This document shows positions 21,948 to 32,758 of a stretch of DNA of 64,000 bases, in pieces. Source of the DNA: Carposina sasakii (taxonomy: Eukaryota; Arthropoda; Insecta; Lepidoptera; Carposinidae); NCBI GenBank assembly GCA_014607495.2, contig CP053149.1, positions 11,730,120 through 11,794,119 of the forward strand. Reading direction: 5' to 3'. Numbering within the stretch: the stretch's first letter is position 1; each line of letters opens with the position of its first letter. Under the pieces are notes generated by a model. That model was not told the origin of the DNA, searched no databases, and saw only the letters and a program-made list of their open reading frames with translations. The position numbers and the translations under genes are program-made.

Positions 21948-22487
21948 ATTATATCAGGCAATATATTTTTTTTAATTGACTAGGATTATTTGGTGGACAT
22001 TTGAAAACGAGTCAACTTCTATAATATTCTGTTTAGCTAGGCATTAGAAATAACCTTTTCCTAGAGAAATACTTTTCCTAGATTTTCTTAAAATATTTTA
22101 ACTACAATAAACGACTTAGGTGCGAAGTATATTTGAAGCCACGGTTAGGTAAGTTGTTTATCCTATTGTTGTCTTTCTGGCACTTAATAAAAGACATTTT
22201 TATTCTGTAAGTTGAGTTGTAAGTTATAAATTTTCCATTCAGATAAATAGGTAGAGAAAAATCATGAAATAAATATTCAAACCGTTACGAGTAACTTATT
22301 GCCGCTAACTATACTGTTAACTTTATAGTTAACACCAAGGTTAAGTAAGGAGAGGCCTTCATTTCAAAAATTTAACAGTAGGTACAACTACCACTCTTGT
22401 TTGCCCACCACTGGTCGACCTGACCCTCGAATTCGTCTTATCGACGACGACGACTCATGATTGCCATGAAACCAGATGTTAGTGATG

Positions 22488-22929
22488 GACGTACACAATT
22501 TATAAATTTGAACGTCTGTATAGTAACGCCTTATACAATTCAATATATTATAGAGCGGATTAAAGTGGTATAAGTTACAAAGAACAAATTTATTCTCTGT
22601 TTGGGGTTTCTACCTGCTTACACGAGAAGGTATGGAATTTTTTTACAAAATCTTTTTTATAGCTATCTTTCCATACGAAAAATTTACTTATTTTTAGTTT
22701 TTTTTTCTCTCCATCATGGGAATAAAATTATTAAAATTTTGCCATTTTCGGTAAAACTTATACTCTCATATGATAACTCTATGGATATCTTAAATCGACT
22801 TAACGATTCCCACGAGTAGAGTTGGGTTAGCGTATTTGTGGGCCGCGACCGCATTCGATTCCTATATATCTTCATAGTAAACTTTTCCCCATCCCAAGTT
22901 TCTCCAAAAAAAATAGTGCAATTTGAAAA
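22488..22929. other. Sequence between copy 1 and the gap
   Basis: AT-rich DNA with no recognisable gene. It contains a 38-bp stretch at about 22506-22543 (GTAACGCCTTATACAATTC) that resembles 24950-24987 beyond the Penelope-like element. If copy 2 continues past the window, this stretch should be found there. Confidence 0.5.
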
Positions 22930-23429
22930 NNNNNNNNNNNNNNNNNNNNNNNNNNNNNNNNNNNNNNNNNNNNNNNNNNNNNNNNNNNNNNNNNNNNNNN
23001 NNNNNNNNNNNNNNNNNNNNNNNNNNNNNNNNNNNNNNNNNNNNNNNNNNNNNNNNNNNNNNNNNNNNNNNNNNNNNNNNNNNNNNNNNNNNNNNNNNNN
23101 NNNNNNNNNNNNNNNNNNNNNNNNNNNNNNNNNNNNNNNNNNNNNNNNNNNNNNNNNNNNNNNNNNNNNNNNNNNNNNNNNNNNNNNNNNNNNNNNNNNN
23201 NNNNNNNNNNNNNNNNNNNNNNNNNNNNNNNNNNNNNNNNNNNNNNNNNNNNNNNNNNNNNNNNNNNNNNNNNNNNNNNNNNNNNNNNNNNNNNNNNNNN
23301 NNNNNNNNNNNNNNNNNNNNNNNNNNNNNNNNNNNNNNNNNNNNNNNNNNNNNNNNNNNNNNNNNNNNNNNNNNNNNNNNNNNNNNNNNNNNNNNNNNNN
23401 NNNNNNNNNNNNNNNNNNNNNNNNNNNNN
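22930..23429. other. Assembly gap of exactly 500 N
   Basis: The run of N is exactly 500 bases, a placeholder length, so the true distance is unknown. The gap falls inside a Penelope-like element: the sequence resumes just before its YVDD reverse transcriptase motif. Long open frames that appear to cross the gap consist only of N and are not genes. Confidence 0.99.
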
Positions 23430-23960
23430 AGTAATAATCATATAAAATATATTTAGAATATGTTGATGATTCAATTCTTATGTTGGACAGGCACCAGTTA
23501 GGCAGTTTCATCTTTTTGTTAACGTCCTTTAACACAAACCATCCTAAGATAAATTTAAAATAGAACAAGAAATAAACAATAGTATAAATTTTTTAGATGT
23601 ACTATTACTAGATTGGGAGATTATCATGATTTTTTCAGGTTTACCGGAAACCAACACATACAGATGTAACTATTCCAATTGATTCTTTATCCATGGCAAC
23701 ATAAGCTTGCGGCATACAAATCAAATGATACACAGGTTAGAAAACGTTTACCTGCTTAATAACTTTAATTATGTTAAAGAAATAAATACTATTATACAAA
23801 TAGCCAGATCAAATGGATATAGTTTCACAAACTAATTTATAACCTAATTGATAAAAGAAAAAACATTTTAGTTAAACAAAATGTTGTACCCAAAATAGAG
23901 GAGATTACAAATATTTACACTGGTAGTTTACCATTTTGGCTATATCTCAGAGATGATTGC
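23430..23960 (+). pseudogene. Penelope-like reverse transcriptase, C-terminal remnant
   Basis: The catalytic motif YVDDSIL is at 23459-23479. It is followed in shifting frames by NTNHPKIN, EINNSINFLD and the family hallmark VYRKPTHTDVTIPIDSL beginning at 23639. At least three frame changes and several stops separate these blocks. The palm domain upstream of YVDD is missing because of the gap. The motif order is that of Penelope-like elements rather than of LINEs. Confidence 0.88.
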
Positions 23961-24060
23961 AAAATCATTGAAAACAAAACATCTTGGTGGCTTTTAAGAC
24001 TTTTAATTCTTTAAATAGATTAATTAACACAAAACAAATATTACCAATTGATAAAAATCA

Positions 24061-24363
24061 GGAGTTTATAGCTTGCACTGTCCTGATGTAATTCTGTTTA
24101 TATAGGTCAAACGGGTCGTAACTTCAAAATTAGATACCAAGAACATTTGGCAGCTTATAGAACAATTTCCCTGAAAAATCACATTTTGCCAAGCACTTGT
24201 TGGTTTCAAATCATAAAATTCCAGATGACCACAGTTTTTAGTCTGCATACGTGTGAAAAAGGGCATTCGTCTATCTATTTTGGAACAGTTGGAGATTTTG
24301 AAAGCCAAATATTCTGGTGTAAACCTTTTAAATGAACAGGTTGAATTTTCGTCGCCGCTTTAA
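24061..24363 (+). pseudogene. Penelope-like GIY-YIG endonuclease remnant
   Basis: The blocks are GVYSLHCPD (24061-24087), then after a one-base loss NSVYIGQTGRNF with YIG at 24099-24107, RYQEHLAAY, KSHFAKHLLVSN in another frame, and a final block LSILEQLEILKAKYSG ... LLNEQVEFSSPL ending in TAA at 24361-24363. This is the C-terminal nuclease of Penelope-like elements, which would nick the target. Three frames are needed to read it, so it is a pseudogene. Confidence 0.9.
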
Positions 24364-24723
24364 ACTCATTGGCTAGAAAAAATAAATAAACAGTAACCTT
24401 AGAATGTAGTGGCTTGTCAATGTCAATAACAATTTTTGTTTTTTGTGGGCAATGGAAGATGTTGTTCCATACATCCTTGTTTTCTTTACTATTTATCAAT
24501 ATTTTGGTGAATTTTTTGAATTTTTTCATTTAAATTTAACTAATTCACCCAATACTATTTGGTTTGTGGTTGCACAAATAGTATCTATTTATTTGAAATA
24601 TAAATAATGTGGGTAATTATTTATATATTTTTTAATACTTAGTAGAGGGTAAGTAATTCTGTGTAGTAATGTGTTGGTTTTTAGAGGTTCATAGTAATTA
24701 GGGTTTACTAATTACTAATTTCC

Positions 24724-24770
24724 ATAATCCTGAGGATGCCACGGTTGTTGGCGAAACATATGTAGATTAT
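24724..24770 (+). ncRNA. Hammerhead ribozyme candidate in Penelope-like element
   Basis: Type I arrangement. Stem I is ATAATC (24724-24729) with GATTAT (24765-24770), six perfect pairs. The core is CTGAGGA (24730-24736) and GAAA (24753-24756). Stem II is GCCA (24738-24741) with TGGC (24749-24752), with one extra U at 24737. Stem III is very short, AC (24756-24757) with GT (24762-24763) around ATAT. The expected cleavage follows A24764 in GTA. Hammerheads with a minimal stem III are known from the terminal regions of Penelope-like elements. Catalysis is not shown, and the extra U at the base of stem II may weaken it. Confidence 0.72.
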
Positions 24771-24989
24771 TTATCTAGTTTTTGATTTCGGAATGGTGCA
24801 ATGTATCGTCTTGCATGCTGGGTGCTCGGGTCTGGTTTCTCATGGCGATTGTAGTTAGTGCAAGTGCCTGTGTCGCAATTATGAGTTATCAGATCCGGGG
24901 TCAGTGGGGGGTGTAGGGCCCGGTGGTGGGCGCACCCATAGTGAATGTTTGAACTTCCGAATTGTAACGCCTAATACAATTTCATTTAA

Positions 24990-25790
24990 AAAAAACAGCA
25001 TTGCTTAGCTGAACTGAATGATTCTGGCTAATTTATTTGAAATAATAATATCATGTAACAGCTACCAATCTAATGAGTTCATTATATCCTGAATGAATGA
25101 ATTACCATGGATTAACGAATGTGATTCGATTACATAGTTTAGACAAACTATATTATAACTATAGTAAAATAAGTGCACTTCACTGGACCAATATTCAATT
25201 GCACAAGTTTCATTTTCATATTATTGCATAATACCAAAATAAACAAGCTGTTAATCGATTTTTTCTATCTAATTTACTATAGATAACGTTGCAATTCAAT
25301 ATTATAACAGCCTAGGCCTCTATTTGCAGCACACAATGAACTAATTGCACGTCCAATTTAATTTTGATGAAATTATAGCATTTGTTGTACAGTTATTTTT
25401 CCTTAATTTTCATAGCAATTAGAATATTTATCAATTAATTTGTATAATAATAAAATACTCTAAATGAGTCATAGTGTTAGTATTATGTGATCTTATTTTA
25501 TATTATAATAATAATAAATCATTTATTTCGGGCAATAAGTAATCCATAATAGGTTAGTAACAATAGACTTATGAAAACTATGTTAGTATAATGCAATTAA
25601 ATTATATTATATTATTATTTATTATAAAATTACCGGTATATATTTTATACGAGCAAGGTAAACTTGAATCGGTAAATAATTTGCTATAGGTATTTAAGCT
25701 TCATAAACGGCTGCATCGTTTTTGATTGGTTTTTTTAAAGTGGCCAAAGTGAAGTAGAAATTGCAACTGTCAGACGCTTAAACCTATGGG
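24990..25790. other. AT-rich spacer
   Basis: Single-copy AT-rich DNA with a (TAA)n tract at about 25508-25530 followed by AATCATTTATTTCGGGCAAT, which looks like the inverted 3-prime end of a retroelement. No gene seen. Confidence 0.5.
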
Positions 25791-25791
25791 C

Positions 25792-26146
25792 TACTACACG
25801 GGCGGTTCTCCCGCCGCGGGAATCCGCTCGACAAAGCTGCCGCAGATAATCAAACTACACGGGACGCGGTTTATCACTGTCCTTTGTTAATTTCAACATG
25901 AATCCGCCACGCACGACGAGCAAGCGTCCTCGCACAAGGTCCTGCGCAGAATTACGCAATATCGGGAAACCGCCTGTGCAGGTAGCGGCGGTTTTGACGA
26001 TGTATGAGGCGGTCGCATTTCTTCTGCCTGTAAACCGCGACGGGAAAACCGCGCAGTGTAGTATGAAGGATAGAACTTGTATATTAAAATGTGTCTAGTG
26101 CGGTTCAGCAACGGATTCCCGCGGCGGGAGAACCGCCCGTGTAGTA
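25792..26146. mobile_element. GC-rich MITE with 35-bp perfect TIRs
   Basis: 355 bp. The 35-bp termini 25792-25826 and 26112-26146 are perfect inverted repeats beginning TACTACACGGGCGGTTCTCC. The right side suggests the true end extends to GGCTCATACTAC, with CAT lost at the left. The interior is also GC-rich against an AT-rich surrounding. Short ORFs inside are by-products. No clear target duplication, so the superfamily is open. Confidence 0.85.
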
Positions 26147-26149
26147 TGA

Positions 26150-27920
26150 GCCTTAGCTTACACCTGACTACTTATCACAGAATAAAAAAGTTAAGATTAA
26201 TAAAAATTTCTTCTTGAGATTTTATTGTATTCATTGCGTCATAGATTCCATTAAATTGTGCTCGAATAGTGTGCACAAATAGATGTGCGTAATTAGGTCT
26301 AATGTCTAAGTCTAATTACCAAACTAGGTCCAACAAATACCCGTTATGGAGACCCTGTACACTTCAAATTGGGCATTCTCCTTGAATAGAACAGGATTTG
26401 TCCGCCTAAAGCACTCTACACGATAGTGCCATACAATTGCAATCCGCTTACAATAGCCACACAAAGCCCACCTGATACAAATCTGAACGCAGATATGTGG
26501 ACATTTATAGGAAAATCCTTATATTATTATGCTGAAATGCGTGTGTTTACTATTTGGCACCATATATTTAGTGCAGCTAATGTATTTTGGTGAAGTTCTG
26601 CTTTATACCTAACAATTTTATATTATTACGGAGAATCTGACAGAAATTCTGAATATATTTTTATTAACATAAATTGAGCTCACATCGATAGATAAACAAT
26701 ATTTTAAACAAATAAAATAGAGAAAAAGCTTGCCACTTTTGTTTCAGTTCAATTTCAGTTTTATCCGAATACAAATTCTCTATTTACAATCTTTTATTTA
26801 GTTTCATATTAATAGTTAAAAACATGGGAACACATTTTGTGAAGATTTACAATGGGACCTATAGCTCAAGCAGTAGTAACTATAGCTAAGTATAGGTACA
26901 TATAGTAAAGGTCACTCTTTATATCCGTTATATATCCATTTTTTTTTCATTTGACTATGGTAGCCTAAAAAGTAATAATATTTCCTCTACTGTCATTCTC
27001 TATAAAACCGTTAAACTACCTACAAAAGGGCATGAGATAGACCCCATACGATCCCAATCCGCTCCCGATAGTGAGACAAAGGGGAACACCGCCCAAATTG
27101 GATCACGAAGCTTAGGTGAGACGAAGCCATAATCTGATAACTTTGAGTCATTGTTATCATTTTACAGCTTATAAAGGCAGTATATGTAATGTAAGTTATG
27201 TTCTATTCTCTATTTTTTATGCAAAATATATAGATTTGACTTAAATTAGGTCATAATTTTTATTTTTTTTAAATAAAGTTTTCACAAGTTTTTAAATAAA
27301 GTTTTAGGCAGGTATTCTGAGCATTAAAAACTATGCCCCTGTTCGTATCTAAAATATAAATATATGTGCGTAGCGTATTATGCTTATGATTTCAAAATTA
27401 ATTACCTACCTATTACTGAAAAACAGTCCCGAGCTGATATGATTCCGTGCATGTCGACTAAGAAAAGCGGCCCCCTGATTACGTAAAAGCAATAGCAAAG
27501 CCGAAGCCGCGCGATCGCGATAATTGAGTGTGTATCTCTTGCTCTCTTGCCCTATTTTGTCACTGACATTAACATCTGCCTCCGCTACTAACTTGTTGCA
27601 GATCTGGCTACTTCATTTCGGGTACACAGCCAGGTCTATATTTTCTACCATTACTGAAACACATGCAAATACAAACAAAATCCAACGAATATAGGTCTTA
27701 CAGGGTTCAAACTAAGGACATTAGGGACAATACCCTATCAACTGCATCAATGAAATAAACGAACACTTTATCACTTTTATCTTCAAAGGCACTGAATGCG
27801 TATCCATTCAGTGTGCATTTTCGGATGCCTCAAATATAACTTGGCAAAGACAGATCGTATCGTTACAAAACTGAGCCTATAAGCGTAAATCTATCAGCTG
27901 TTTTGCGCAGGTATTTGTAG
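26150..27920. other. Spacer without recognised features
   Basis: No ORF above about 60 codons and no terminal repeats that I can support. Base composition is typical of the window. Confidence 0.5.
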
Positions 27921-27927
27921 TCTAGGC

Positions 27928-28296
27928 TTAATCCGGCAGACGGGGACAAACGACATCGTCAGTCGCTATCACTTGCAGGTGCGACTCGATATCACTGGCA
28001 TTTACTTGTCGATTGATGCGGATGCAACTGGAGCCGGACATATCACTAGGCTTTGAGCGGTAATGGATGCCTATATTGACGTTTTGATGTCTCGCACTGG
28101 AGCTTGAAGATTGTATTATCTTTGTTATTGAATAGGGCGAATTAGATGTGAGCGATGGTGGTGTGTGTTGCGTATAATGTGGTTGGATATTGATTAGTTC
28201 GTTATAAACAGGTGTAGATGCTATACTATGGATGTTTGGAATTTTGTGAACATTTGGAATATTATAGTTATGATATAAAACTGTCATAACCGGCAA
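27928..28296 (-). CDS. Unassigned 122-codon ORF, possible terminal exon
   Basis: Minus-strand open frame with no recognised domain. It is rich in S, T, N, P and I in the first two thirds and becomes more protein-like near the end (SSCIRINRQVNASDIESHLQ and VIATDDVVCPRLPD) before TAA. In-frame stops lie about ten codons upstream of the ATG, so if it is an exon its acceptor would be in the short interval up to about 28330. It is single-copy in this window and no repeat family overlaps it visibly. It could be a last exon of a host gene, a transposon remnant or chance. I cannot assign a function. Confidence 0.22.
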   Translation of the reverse strand: MPVMTVLYHNYNIPNVHKIPNIHSIASTPVYNELINIQPHYTQHTPPSLTSNSPYSITKIIQSSSSSARHQNVNIGIHYRSKPSDMSGSSCIRINRQVNASDIESHLQVIATDDVVCPRLPD

Positions 28297-28622
28297 AACC
28301 GATGCATCATACTATCACATTTTCAAAGCCTTTTTTCTAGATTCACGGCTTTTTGACTTGTGACATTTTTTTAGCGTATGTGCGATATGTAAGTGTAAGT
28401 GACATCAATTTAGGCTAAAATTTCAATGATAATTGTGTTTGTAAATATAAATAGGTCCATTTCCGTCGCTTCATGCATTCAATTAAGGCGGTGTCGGGCG
28501 CACGATGCGACATATTGAGCAGATGAGTGCATCCCGGCTTCGTGGGCGACATGTCTGTGCATTGGGCTGTCAATGCGGTCAATTGCTGGGTAATTAAAAA
28601 TAGTGTACAAAAATTTATATAC

Positions 28623-28800
28623 ATATAATCACGCCTTAATCCCTTACGGGATAGGCAGAGCACCAAGGGCCGATAGAATCACATGCTGCCACTTCTGACC
28701 AATTTTGAGGGTATAGTTGAGATGTACAAGTTCAGCTATTAGTGACAGGTGCTCAGCCCTTCGCCTACAAAACACCAAGACCCTCTTGTCCCTCTACTAA
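28623..28800 (+). repeat. Dispersed repeat, copy 1 of family
   Basis: TAATCACGCCTTAATCCCTT, GGCAGAGCACCAAGGGCCGA, GAGGGTATAGTTGAGATGTA. An opposite-strand copy lies at 44435-44573. Abundant-repeat character; family not named. Confidence 0.65.
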
Positions 28801-29711
28801 GTTGTACACTATGCCCGGGAAGAGAAGCAGCTGTAGTATTATACTTTTTTTTCACTCCCAGAGCAGCATAGAAGAATAAACATATACCTACTTATACATA
28901 TGTCTGTGTTCCCAAAATGCAGTAGTCAGAACTACAGATATCCTACAGTTACGTTCAGTATATCCGAGCCAGATGTAAAAGAACACAAAACAAGTTGCTA
29001 GCTCATGGTCTGAGTGAATGCCTCTGAGTTTCTCAGTCGATATCATGCTCGGAAAGAGATGCAGCTGATGTATTCTAGTGAAAACCCGTACATAACAATC
29101 TCAGCAAAGCGTAGGACAAGAAACAACCCACCTATCGTGGTTACCACCAGTTGCATACAAGCTAAATTTAGTATTGCCATCAATTCAAACTAGTCATCAT
29201 CACCTTTCGATACAAGTCTTAAACAAATATGGTTGCACAATGCACACGTACGTACCTAAATGTTACATCCTTCGTAGATCCATCACAAATTTTCGAAGTG
29301 TCTTTGACGTACAGGCTATCTAATCATTTCCTTTTAAATTCTTCGCTTCTATTTTCAATCAATGAAAAAGCGACCTAGTTAAATCCAAATAAACATTCGT
29401 TATTCGATTATCCGCAGCAAATACATTGTAATAATAAAAAGGTTGAGCCAAACCGGATGGATACTTTGCCGTTTAACAATGAACGATCCGATGGCGGAAA
29501 AGAATCAAAGGATTTTCCGTTATTGTGATCTTTGAGGGTTTAAGTCGAGAAGTCGAGATAAAAAATAATTTATTTGGCCTTAAAATGTTTGAATGTATCT
29601 ATAGATAGATACGAGTAGGTACTTTCATTACCCTTTTTAACAAATCAAGCATTATCATTTTATCTGCGTTAAGTAATACATATTTACATAGGTAATTATT
29701 ATTATTATTAT

Positions 29712-29914
29712 TAGGGTTGGAAGGGGAAGACCTCGCCGGACTTTCACCGATCAAATTGGTGATCAAGAGTACCCTAAACCGACGAGCGTGCATGAAGAAT
29801 ATCATGAAAGTAGATGAAGCGAAAGAGTTGTGTCAGGATCGTAGCAAATGAAGATCCGTGATCTCTGCCTACCACTCCGGGAAAGAGGCGTGATTATTAT
29901 GTATGTATGTATGT
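29712..29914 (+). mobile_element. LINE 3-prime fragment with (ATGT)n tail
   Basis: Coding remnant GRGRPRRTFTDQIG near the start, then a shifted frame with CMKNIMKVDEAKE and CQDRSK, GCGTGATTATT and (ATGT)n at the end. The QDRxKWR pattern is typical of the C-terminus of LINE ORF2. Related copies are at 35861-36107 (minus) and 45783-45967 (plus). Confidence 0.65.
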
Positions 29915-29955
29915 AATTATTAGACTGAGTTTATAGCATTACTCTTTGGGATGCG

Positions 29956-30120
29956 GTAATTAGGCCAGCTCAAGTAGCATGACCTGCGAAACACGATATC
30001 ATAAACCGATTTATCGACATTTAGCCTGTCAAAATACGATAAATATAGCCTCCATGTTGAATTTTGTATAGAGACGATACGATATCCACGATGCGTGGTC
30101 ATGCTAGGGGGACAGGTTAT
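29956..30120. mobile_element. Degenerate foldback/MITE-like element
   Basis: TAGCATGACC near 29975 and its complement GGTCATGCTA near 30098, GATATC on both sides, and an inner ATTTATCG/CGATAAAT pair suggest an old inverted-repeat element. Pairing is imperfect and no target duplication is clear. Confidence 0.4.
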
Positions 30121-30676
30121 GTTTTTTCTCTAAATATGTCACCATACGGTTGAGAGGCCTGCGTCCAGCTTGGAATTCTTATGGCTGAAAATGGTGATGG
30201 CTATGGTTGATATTATATAACCAAGATACGAGACAATCAACGAACATAAATATCATAATTCATTTGAAACATTCACCAGCCTTAATTAAACAAACCGTAG
30301 TTATATGTTACGAGACCAAACACATTAAACTCGAGATTATATTAATAGTAATAATCTGCATAGCGTGAGTCATATGTCTGCAAATTGCATTTACTTAGCG
30401 ATTTGTAATGGAGCCTGTCGTCTCTTCGCGGCGGCAGTTCGCGGTTTCTCGACGGTAGAATGTGGTAGTAGAAACATAGTTCATAGTTCCAATGCTAACG
30501 TGACATACTGCAGAAATGGTTGGCTAATATGTATTATGTATGGCTGACTATGTTTTTTATAGTATCATTTATTTATAGAATTGAATAATATAGAATTTAT
30601 TTATCTAGAAAGGGAGTGAGATTAAATGCTAAAAAAGTAAGTTATTAATAAAATGTTTCAATTTATATTATTTTAT

Positions 30677-30890
30677 AGTGGACGCCCGCGACTCCGCCCG
30701 CGTGGACTACAGAAAAAACAAAATGTCGAAATTATCCGGGATAAAAACATTTTCCCGGGATAAAAAGTAGCCTATATACGTTAAGTGGGACCTGTTACAG
30801 TATATTCCTGAAAACTGCATCGAAATCGGTTCAGCCGTTTCTGAGATTAGCGTGCACAAACGCACAAACATACATTTAGTTCACATTTCT
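30677..30890. repeat. Degenerate dispersed repeat, Helitron/RTE-like
   Basis: Begins GCCCGCGACTCCGCCCGCGT, continues with ATAAAAAGTAGCCTATATACG and ATCGAAATCGGTTCAGCCGT, and ends around a CACAAACGCACAAACATAC stretch. These blocks are typical of abundant insect repeats. Neither terminus is intact, so I do not assign a family. Confidence 0.55.
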
Positions 30891-31293
30891 CAGTACTCGT
30901 ATGTAGGCATACTTCCAGAAGGCAGTATTTCGAAATATCATAGATATCTGCGATACGATAGCGGAGAAGATTCACCAAGTCAGAGTTATACACAACATTG
31001 AACGTTACGTTGATTTACGCTTGGGAAATAGCAAGGAAACGACAATGTACAAAAGAATCGTACAAGCGTCTATGCTGAAATAAATCTAAAAAGTAGAAAG
31101 TAACGTAGAGTGTAAATGTAGGTAAATAAAATCAATCAATCAAATCAATATTTTACGATATTAGCATAATGCGAGAAATATTGTTAGATTAGGTTCACTT
31201 ATCTTTTCAGTTTCCCCTGTTGATAAAACTTTCAATTAAAATTTATTGATGCAAATTAACTGTTCTCATACTTAAGTTCCTTGTTAAATTATA

Positions 31294-31298
<5 letters not shown>

Positions 31299-31346
<48 letters not shown>
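31299..31346. repeat. (TA)n microsatellite
   Basis: Uninterrupted TA dinucleotides for about 48 bases in single-copy sequence. Confidence 0.95.
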
Positions 31347-31348
<2 letters not shown>

Positions 31349-31837
31349 CAAATTCGCTAATTATGTAGAATTAGAAGAGATACAATAAAAATCCGATCAA
31401 CATAAAAAAGTAAGAAAGCTAAGGAATAATTTATTTGATTATTAAAAGGTTAATTCTTAAGGAGCACTTCCAGTTAAATATATCAGACATAAAATCGGTA
31501 ACTTGTAGTGTGGTTTGCACATATTGCGCTCTCATAAATATTTAAGCCAATTATATACACTCGCTACTGAATTTATCTTTAGGTTGATTATTTAAGTTGA
31601 TAGATTTATCTTAGTTCCTTTTACTAACTTGTAAATTAAAGTTATTTAATTAGAATGAGTTTAAGTTTAGAGCTGGGCTAATCAGAACAACAGATTAAAT
31701 TACTCTTTTATATTAATTTTTTTATTTTGGAGTTAAGTACCTATTTTTAATTTAATTGCGCCCTTACTGAGTTATTGCATAATCACGTCTAAAGTCACAC
31801 ACTGTTGAAAAATTATAATAGACAACAAAATGTATAC

Positions 31838-31977
31838 CCGAGGAGGATTGGCGTCAGGCAGGCAGCCGGCCGTAAAACAAATGCCAAATTATTGGCAATA
31901 TGAGTTTCAAGAGAAACCATATTACACCGACTCCATAAATAATGAGATAAGGGCAGCAAGATGATGATGATGATGAG
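31838..31977 (+). mobile_element. LINE 3-prime end with (ATG)n tail
   Basis: TGGCGTCAGGCAGGCAGCCG, ACCGACTCCATAAATAATGA and GATAAGGGCAGCAAGATG followed by ATGATGATGATG. The shape is that of a 5-prime truncated retroelement copy. Confidence 0.55.
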
Positions 31978-32193
31978 AGCTAAATGTGTGGAATATCAGC
32001 TGTCAAATTTAGGCAATGTCAAGGTTAAACGGTTAAACAATGTTTAAATTACTTTGTCATAACACCGTTACTTTTTAAATGTCATGTTCTTTATTTGCTA
32101 AAACTATAATTGTCAAGTTTTATACCAAATCTACTTACGGTATGTACTCGTATATTCGAAATTATCAATTTGGTACATACTTAGTAGGTGTAA

Positions 32194-32522
32194 GGCCGGG
32201 TCCCCATTAGACAAACAGTGAGCGACTGACTGTTCGCTGACTGACTCTGAGTGGCATATTGGTCGCTAACTCAATATCAACTAAGCGGTAAACTAGAGCG
32301 TATTAGCAACAAAGCGCTTGCGAATTTTTGTGAGGGAAAGTACATTAGCGAACGGAACGCCGGCGCAGTGAACAAACTGCGCCGCCGACTGAGAATGAGT
32401 CGGCAAGCGAAACGTCGCAAACTGCGTACATTACGCGCTGATTGGACACTCCATTTAAAATGTATAAACAAACTGGAAGCAAACTGTTAGCCGCTCACTG
32501 TTCACCTAATGGGGACGCGGCC
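32194..32522. mobile_element. PIF/Harbinger-type MITE
   Basis: 329 bp with TIRs GGCCGGGTCCCCATTAG (32194-32210) and CTAATGGGGACGCGGCC (32506-32522), flanked by TAA on each side (32191-32193, 32523-32525). A 3-bp TWA duplication and GGCC-type ends indicate PIF/Harbinger. The second TIR segment AACAGTGAGCG extends the pairing. ORFs inside are not transposase. Confidence 0.85.
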
Positions 32523-32758
32523 TAAGAGCAACCATTTTTTTGCATTGATTGAATTTTTTTCATGTTTGAAAATCGTTTTGAATTCCTTTCGCACAGAACA
32601 AATGTTGGCTCTACCCAACAGGTAGGTACATAAATTGTGCAGTGCGTTTATATTTGGTTTACATCAGCCCGCTATGTAATTACGTGTCTAGGTTAGGTAC
32701 TATTCATACAGGGAACTATAAAGTATTTGATGGTATTCTCGTTTGTACTAACTAATAA

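Larger units (their letters stand above)
1..22487 (+). repeat. Large direct duplication, copy 1
   Basis: This segment recurs at 46832-64000 in the same orientation. Landmarks pair in order: base 1 with 46832, 7801 with 54734, 12652 with 54736, 17306 with about 59394, and 22487 with 64000. By eye the base differences are about 1-3 %. Copy 1 is about 5.3 kb longer, mainly because of a DIRS element, a MITE at 17308, extra SINE/MITE sequence at 2.6-3.4 kb and an insertion at about 20.9 kb. No edge of the repeat is visible: it runs off the left of the window. It could be a segmental duplication or an uncollapsed second haplotype. Confidence 0.95.
17690..22487. other. Non-coding part of copy 1, right
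   Basis: No gene recognised. It contains the hairpin at 19275, the copy-specific insertion at 20914 and the (TA)n at 21140. Near 19091 copy 2 has about 50 extra bases (60819-60868) that copy 1 lacks. Confidence 0.6.
23430..24770 (+). mobile_element. Penelope-like retroelement, decayed
   Basis: 3-prime part of a Penelope-like element on the plus strand, its 5-prime part lost in or before the N gap. It runs from the end of the reverse transcriptase, through a GIY-YIG endonuclease, to a hammerhead-like 3-prime region. Such elements use a telomerase-related reverse transcriptase and a GIY-YIG nuclease to prime at the target. Numerous single-base indels break the frame, so the copy is old and inactive. 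The 3-prime limit is uncertain; sequence to about 24985 may belong to it. Confidence 0.9.

Noticed and set aside
22714..23568. Long open frames across the N gap on both strands
   Set aside because: They consist mostly of unknown residues from the 500 N and have no sequence support.
24066..24529. Minus-strand ORFs of 80 and 84 codons
   Set aside because: They are antisense to the Penelope-like GIY-YIG remnant and its 3-prime region, where the plus strand explains the sequence.
25893..26111. Overlapping ORFs on both strands
   Set aside because: They are produced by the GC-rich interior of the MITE at 25792-26146.
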